Source: Pedobacter sp. MR2016-24 (lineage in GTDB: Bacteria > Bacteroidota > Bacteroidia > Sphingobacteriales > Sphingobacteriaceae). From it: 64,000 nt of DNA. The stretch is taken from contig NZ_JAPIVO010000001.1 in NCBI RefSeq assembly GCF_026239655.1, positions 310,001-374,000 on the forward strand, read 5' to 3'. Under the pieces are notes generated by a model. It saw nothing but the letters and a program-made list of their open reading frames with translations. It had not been told where the DNA came from and made no database searches. Position numbers and translations under genes: made by a program. Shown here in pieces: positions 60,476 to 64,000 of the stretch (positions within the stretch are counted from its first letter, which is position 1; every line of letters starts with the position of its first letter).

Positions 60476-60587
60476 AGGTTTATATTTTGTATTTTATGAC
60501 TGTTTTTCTGTGAACTAAGAATATAGTTATAAATGTATAAACTAATTATTTAGTTTCAAAATGTAGATGCATCTTTTTTTAACAAAA

Positions 60588-60618
60588 AAAAAGTGGTGGC
60601 CATCCAGCCATCACTTTC
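60588..60618 (-). terminator. Terminator of the small membrane protein gene
   Basis: AAAGTGGTGGC (60591-60601) pairs with GCCATCACTTT (60608-60618) with one G-T pair. On the minus strand it is followed by a long T run. It supports a transcript from the small gene at 60659-60940. Confidence 0.85.
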
Positions 60619-60658
60619 TAACTATTAACTAAAACTAAATTTTCGGGTTGATCTCTGC

Positions 60659-60940
60659 TTATCTTATTCGCGGAGTATTTGTTGTTGCCACCTCAGTATG
60701 CGGCGCTGTTTTCATTGCTACTTCGTTATCATTCACTGTCTGTACATTTAATGACAGGGAAATCACCATCATCATAAAAACAGGAACCAACAGCAATAAA
60801 AAAGGAGAGACATTTGTTAACTTTTTCATGGTATAGGTATAGATAGTCATCAGGAATGAAGTGTCTAAATTCATTTGGTAAGAAGCCTGCATTACTTTAT
60901 GCATTGGATTTTCCAGTTGGTAACCTGATAGATTTTTCAT
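60659..60940 (-). CDS. Small membrane protein, unknown function
   Basis: 93 residues from ATG 60940 (MKNLSGYQLENPMHKVMQAS). The only clear feature is one transmembrane helix (NVSPFLLLLVPVFMMMVISLSL) followed by a short polar tail. An internal ATG at 60829 gives a 56-residue version starting MKKLTNVSPF that also looks like a complete protein, so the true start is open. A good terminator on the same strand directly follows. It is divergent from the LytS-like kinase gene. Confidence 0.55.
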   Translation of the reverse strand: MKNLSGYQLENPMHKVMQASYQMNLDTSFLMTIYTYTMKKLTNVSPFLLLLVPVFMMMVISLSLNVQTVNDNEVAMKTAPHTEVATTNTPRIR

Positions 60941-61141
60941 AATCGTTTCGTTTTGATGAAACAAATAGAATCATAAAAAAATACCTGCTAAAATCTTTTA
61001 GACGAAGTGGATATTATCCTAGATAAACGCATTAAGGGGGAATTAGTCGGGATGTTGACGGATAATTCCTGTTCGTAGAAAAAAAATGCCAGTTCGTCGA
61101 AAGGAATAGCCTTTACACGTTCCTCCTTTTTATATTTAGGG

Positions 61142-62167
61142 ATGAACAATAAAAGGGAACTGATTGCACATTTCATTTATTGGCTGTTTATCGGAGGTAT
61201 CTTATTTTTGTTGATATTCCTCGGTGAGCGGAAGCTGACCTATGATGAAATTGTTGTCAATTTCGTTTATTTCGCTGTTATCAATATTTCTACTTTTTAT
61301 ATCAATTACACACTGCTGATTCCTCAGCTGCTCAAAAAATCCTGGTATTATATTCTTGCGCTGATTGCACTAATTGCGGTGATGTCTGCTGCAAAAACAA
61401 TTCTGGCTGTCTTATACAGGGATGTACTTTTGCAGCATAAGGACGGAAAAACAGGTGAGATTACTTATACAGCGATTCATATCTATGCTTTAAGTTCTGT
61501 TTTTACCTCCGGTTTTTTTATTATCTCCGGATGCCTCATTAAATTTACACTCGCCTGGTTTAGCAATATCAATATTCAGCGCAGCCTGGAAACGGAGAAA
61601 AAAGATATGGAACTGCAGTTCCTGAAGTCGCAGTTAAATCCTCATTTTCTGTTCAACTCACTTAATAATATCTATTCACTAGCCTATCAGAAGTCGGATA
61701 AAACCGCAGATGCGATACTGAAACTCTCAGATATTATGCGTTACATGATCTATGAAAGTAACGACAGCTGGGTGTCGCTCAGTAAAGAGATTGAATACCT
61801 GAAGAGTTATATCGAACTGCAGAAACTGAGGTTTAAAGATGGCGCTGCTGTAAATATGACGCTCAATGGAGAGATTGACGATCAGCAGATTATCCCCCTG
61901 ATTCTGATTGCATTCGTTGAAAATGCTTTTAAACATGGTGTTGCGAATGATCATTCTGACCCTATCAGAATAAATATAATTGCCAATCAGAAAATATTGC
62001 ACTTTAGTATTACCAACAAAAAGAGCAATGGAAATAAAGATGAGGTTGGTGGGGTAGGACTCAACAATGTAGAACGAAGATTGCAGCTCCTTTATCCTGG
62101 ACGATATAAATTAAATATTGTAAATTCGACCACCCACTACACCAGTGAATTAATGCTTGATATATGA
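61142..62167 (+). CDS. LytS/YehU-type sensor histidine kinase
   Basis: 341-residue kinase of the His_kinase (PF06580) type. Four transmembrane helices in residues 8-150 are followed by the phospho-acceptor region LQFLKSQLNPHFLFNSLNNIYSLAYQ and an HATPase domain with LILIAFVENAFKHGV and GGVGLNNVERRLQLLYPG. No separate periplasmic sensor exists; sensing is probably within the membrane. The LytTR regulator gene overlaps the stop by 4 bp. Confidence 0.93.
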   Translation: MNNKRELIAHFIYWLFIGGILFLLIFLGERKLTYDEIVVNFVYFAVINISTFYINYTLLIPQLLKKSWYYILALIALIAVMSAAKTILAVLYRDVLLQHKDGKTGEITYTAIHIYALSSVFTSGFFIISGCLIKFTLAWFSNINIQRSLETEKKDMELQFLKSQLNPHFLFNSLNNIYSLAYQKSDKTADAILKLSDIMRYMIYESNDSWVSLSKEIEYLKSYIELQKLRFKDGAAVNMTLNGEIDDQQIIPLILIAFVENAFKHGVANDHSDPIRINIIANQKILHFSITNKKSNGNKDEVGGVGLNNVERRLQLLYPGRYKLNIVNSTTHYTSELMLDI

Positions 62168-62910
62168 TGAAATTAAAATGTATTGCTGTTGACGATGAGC
62201 CCTTAGCGCTTGATATTATTGAAGATTATATATCTAAGGTGCCCTTCCTGGAGCTGGTTAAAAGGACAGAGAATGCAATTGAAGGCCTGCAGTTGGTGCA
62301 GGCTGGTGGTATTGACCTGGTTTTCCTTGATATTCAGATGCCGGATTTAACAGGGATACAGTTCCTTAAAATTGCCAATAATAAAGCGAGCTACATTTTA
62401 ACTACTGCCTATTCACAGTATGCACTGGAAAGTTATGACCTGAATGTGTCAGATTACCTGTTGAAGCCAATTGCATTTGACAGATTTTATAAGGCGGTGG
62501 AGAAAGTACATAACCAGCAGAAAAATAATGCAGAGCCTGCAGTTGCCGCAGTTCCTGTTCCGGCACCGGTGGTTACTCCATCACAGGCCGTTCAGGATTT
62601 TATCTTCGTGAAAACAGAGCATAAAATCCAGAAGATCGAATTGGATGATATCCTCTACATTGAAGGATTGAAGGACTATATTTCCATCTTCACCAAAACT
62701 GAAAGAGTAATTACACTACAGAATATGAAAAGGATGGAAGAAACACTTCCTGCTTCGCAATTTATCCGCGTGCATAAATCTTATATTATTGCGCTCGACA
62801 AAATTGAGAGCATCGAACGCAGCAGGATTACCATCTGTGGCAAAATCATTCCGATAGGAGATACTTACCGTGATGAATTCTTCAAAAGGATAGAAAATAA
62901 TAATATTTAA
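62164..62910 (+). CDS. LytTR-family response regulator
   Basis: 248-residue regulator. The receiver domain has LKCIAVDDEPLALDIIEDYI, phosphoacceptor Asp in LVFLDIQMPDLTG and Lys in DYLLKPIAFDRF. An Ala/Pro/Val linker at about 120-140 leads to a LytTR DNA-binding domain (FVKTEHKIQKIELDDILYIEG, FIRVHKSYIIALDKIESI). It is translationally coupled to the kinase upstream. Its stop overlaps that of the acyltransferase gene by 4 bp. Confidence 0.94.
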   Translation: MMKLKCIAVDDEPLALDIIEDYISKVPFLELVKRTENAIEGLQLVQAGGIDLVFLDIQMPDLTGIQFLKIANNKASYILTTAYSQYALESYDLNVSDYLLKPIAFDRFYKAVEKVHNQQKNNAEPAVAAVPVPAPVVTPSQAVQDFIFVKTEHKIQKIELDDILYIEGLKDYISIFTKTERVITLQNMKRMEETLPASQFIRVHKSYIIALDKIESIERSRITICGKIIPIGDTYRDEFFKRIENNNI

Positions 62911-63653
62911 GCCTTAACAGGTTGTTTTAAAAATGACCTGATGGCCATTTCTGCAGCTAAAGTAAGCTCTTCTGCGTTTTTATCTGCTGTAGAAACCGGC
63001 GGCAGAACAGTCCAGCGGATCTTTTCACCGGCACTCAGGGGATAACCACCATATTGTACAATTTTCCACGAGTTTTCTATCGCAATAGGAACCACCAGGG
63101 CATTGGGTGCGGCTTTAAGTAAGGTCGCAATTCCACCTACCTGGAAGGGTTTCATTTGCCCGTCCTTGGCGCGGGTGCCTTCTGCAAATATCATGGCCGA
63201 CCAGTTATTGTCTTTCATTCTCCGTCCCAGTTTGATGATCTCGGATACCGCCTGTTTGCTATCCTTTCTGTTGATATTTGCACCTCCCCCATATTTAAGG
63301 TTAAATGAAATAGAAGGAATCCCTTTGGTGAGCTCAATCTTGGAGATAAACTTCACATGGTATTTTCTCATAAACCAAATAATCCCGGGGATATCGTACA
63401 TGCTCTGGTGATTGGCGACAAATATGATAGGCTGATTCAGTGGCAGGGGCTGTGTGTTCACAAAAGTGGTGGTGTTGCCCAAAAATACCTGGCTATAGGT
63501 AAGGAAAAAATTCAGAAAATCTACCGAGCGTTTATGTGCCTGATAACCGAAAAAGCGGTAGCAAACCCATTGGATAGGCTGAAAAATGATCAGCGTCAGA
63601 AAAAAGAAAAAGTAAAATACGGGAGTTAAGATGTATCCCAACAATTTGTTCAT
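62907..63653 (-). CDS. 1-acyl-sn-glycerol-3-phosphate acyltransferase family protein
   Basis: 248-residue PlsC-like lysophospholipid acyltransferase. A membrane helix near the N-terminus (ILTPVFYFFFFLTLIIF) is followed by the HX4D motif VANHQSMYD, the glycerol-phosphate-binding EGTR in MIFAEGTRAKDG, and PFQVGGIATLLKAA with a later VVPIAI. The family esterifies position 2 of lysophosphatidate. It lies 8 bp downstream of the NUDIX gene in the same direction. Confidence 0.92.
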   Translation of the reverse strand: MNKLLGYILTPVFYFFFFLTLIIFQPIQWVCYRFFGYQAHKRSVDFLNFFLTYSQVFLGNTTTFVNTQPLPLNQPIIFVANHQSMYDIPGIIWFMRKYHVKFISKIELTKGIPSISFNLKYGGGANINRKDSKQAVSEIIKLGRRMKDNNWSAMIFAEGTRAKDGQMKPFQVGGIATLLKAAPNALVVPIAIENSWKIVQYGGYPLSAGEKIRWTVLPPVSTADKNAEELTLAAEMAIRSFLKQPVKA

Positions 63654-63661
63654 AAATGATT

Positions 63662-64000
63662 TTATAATTTGCCTTCCTGTATTAATATATTGGCTTTAAG
63701 TATAGCCGCAACACTCATGCTATCGGTGATCCTGCCATCCATAACCATTGCATATGCTTCATCAAAGTGAACCTTTCGTAAAACCAGCTCCTCCGTTTCT
63801 TCTGGCGCTGCTATGCCCATCGTTAAACCTGTTGCAATATAAATAATCGCCAGCTCATTGCTTACCGAATTTGATAAGTGCATTCTTTGGAGTTCAGTCC
63901 AGGTTGTTGCCGTTAGTCCTGTTTCTTCCAGCAATTCACGTTTAGCACTATCCAATGGAGGTAATTCCAAAGGACCGCCACCTTCCGGGATTTCCCAGCT
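63662..64000 (-). CDS. NUDIX hydrolase, C-terminal part (5' end outside window)
   Basis: The 112 visible residues include the substrate-side WEIPEGGG and the NUDIX box ending SAKRELLEETG. The box's first glutamate position is Leu (the Glu is one residue earlier), while REXXEE, which binds metal, is complete. The pattern resembles ADP-ribose pyrophosphatase-like proteins. The start lies beyond base 64000. It is followed 8 bp later by the acyltransferase gene, suggesting one transcript. Confidence 0.88.
   Translation of the reverse strand, partial: SWEIPEGGGPLELPPLDSAKRELLEETGLTATTWTELQRMHLSNSVSNELAIIYIATGLTMGIAAPEETEELVLRKVHFDEAYAMVMDGRITDSMSVAAILKANILIQEGKL

Noticed and set aside
1..64000. 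Search for tRNA, rRNA, CRISPR, insertion sequences and prophage
   Set aside because: No cloverleaf, rRNA-like segment, regularly spaced repeat array, transposase, integrase or phage structural gene was recognised by eye; a covariance-model scan could still find small RNAs.

Overview
The window looks like chromosomal DNA of a Bacteroidota member of the Sphingobacteriaceae, most likely Pedobacter or a close relative. This is inferred from protein style and gene content: DUF3127, DUF5687 and DUF4197 proteins, an RprX/RprY-type two-component pair, a sdhC-sdhA-sdhB operon, a TonB-dependent receptor with an N-terminal carboxypeptidase-regulatory-like domain, and many TAnnTTTG -7 promoter elements of the Bacteroidota housekeeping sigma factor. 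I see no rRNA, tRNA, CRISPR array, insertion sequence or prophage. Genes are densely packed on both strands and about 61 coding genes can be supported.

Layout. 1-3.4 kb: a cyanophycin locus (cyanophycin synthetase running off the left edge, divergent from cyanophycinase and an isoaspartyl peptidase). 3.5-9.6 kb: TPR protein, tail-specific protease, SPFH protein, CapA-like lipoprotein, NlpC/P60 hydrolase. 9.8-14 kb: pyruvate dehydrogenase E1-alpha and E2, then hisS. 14-20 kb: dienelactone hydrolase, NTF2-like protein, Ku, a response regulator and a TetR-ABC1 kinase-SDR operon. 20-26.6 kb: a His-rich small exported protein beside a TonB receptor, a hydrolase, an MtfA-type peptidase and an oxidoreductase. 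26.6-33 kb: OmpA lipoprotein, a DUF5687 ABC exporter, rarA, a DEAD-box helicase, a DUF4197 lipoprotein. 33-37.5 kb: sigma factor with an anti-sigma/TonB fusion, a Pit phosphate transporter with its DUF47 partner, and a PhoR-like kinase. 37.5-40.6 kb: a two-gene DNA-repair-associated radical SAM module, an HD hydrolase and an XRE regulator.

41-45.3 kb is the most distinctive region. Two tandemly duplicated small genes encode peptides with nearly identical double-glycine leaders and related glycine-rich, cysteine-free cores. They are followed by an HlyD-type adaptor and an ABC exporter with an intact C39 leader peptidase. Each peptide gene is preceded by the same 28-bp element. This reads as a complete export cassette for an undescribed pair of secreted peptides (bacteriocin, signal or surface polymer).

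45.3-64 kb is mostly housekeeping and regulation: an RNA methyltransferase, DUF3127 protein, RprX/RprY-like system, PIF1-type helicase with an HTH tail, dapF, a DegP-family protease, succinate dehydrogenase, BlaI/BlaR1-like repressor and sensor (the sensor fused to TonB-type modules), a LytS/LytTR pair, an acyltransferase and a NUDIX hydrolase cut by the right edge. A notable architectural habit is that five of eleven convergent gene pairs share exactly 4 bp at interlocked stop codons.
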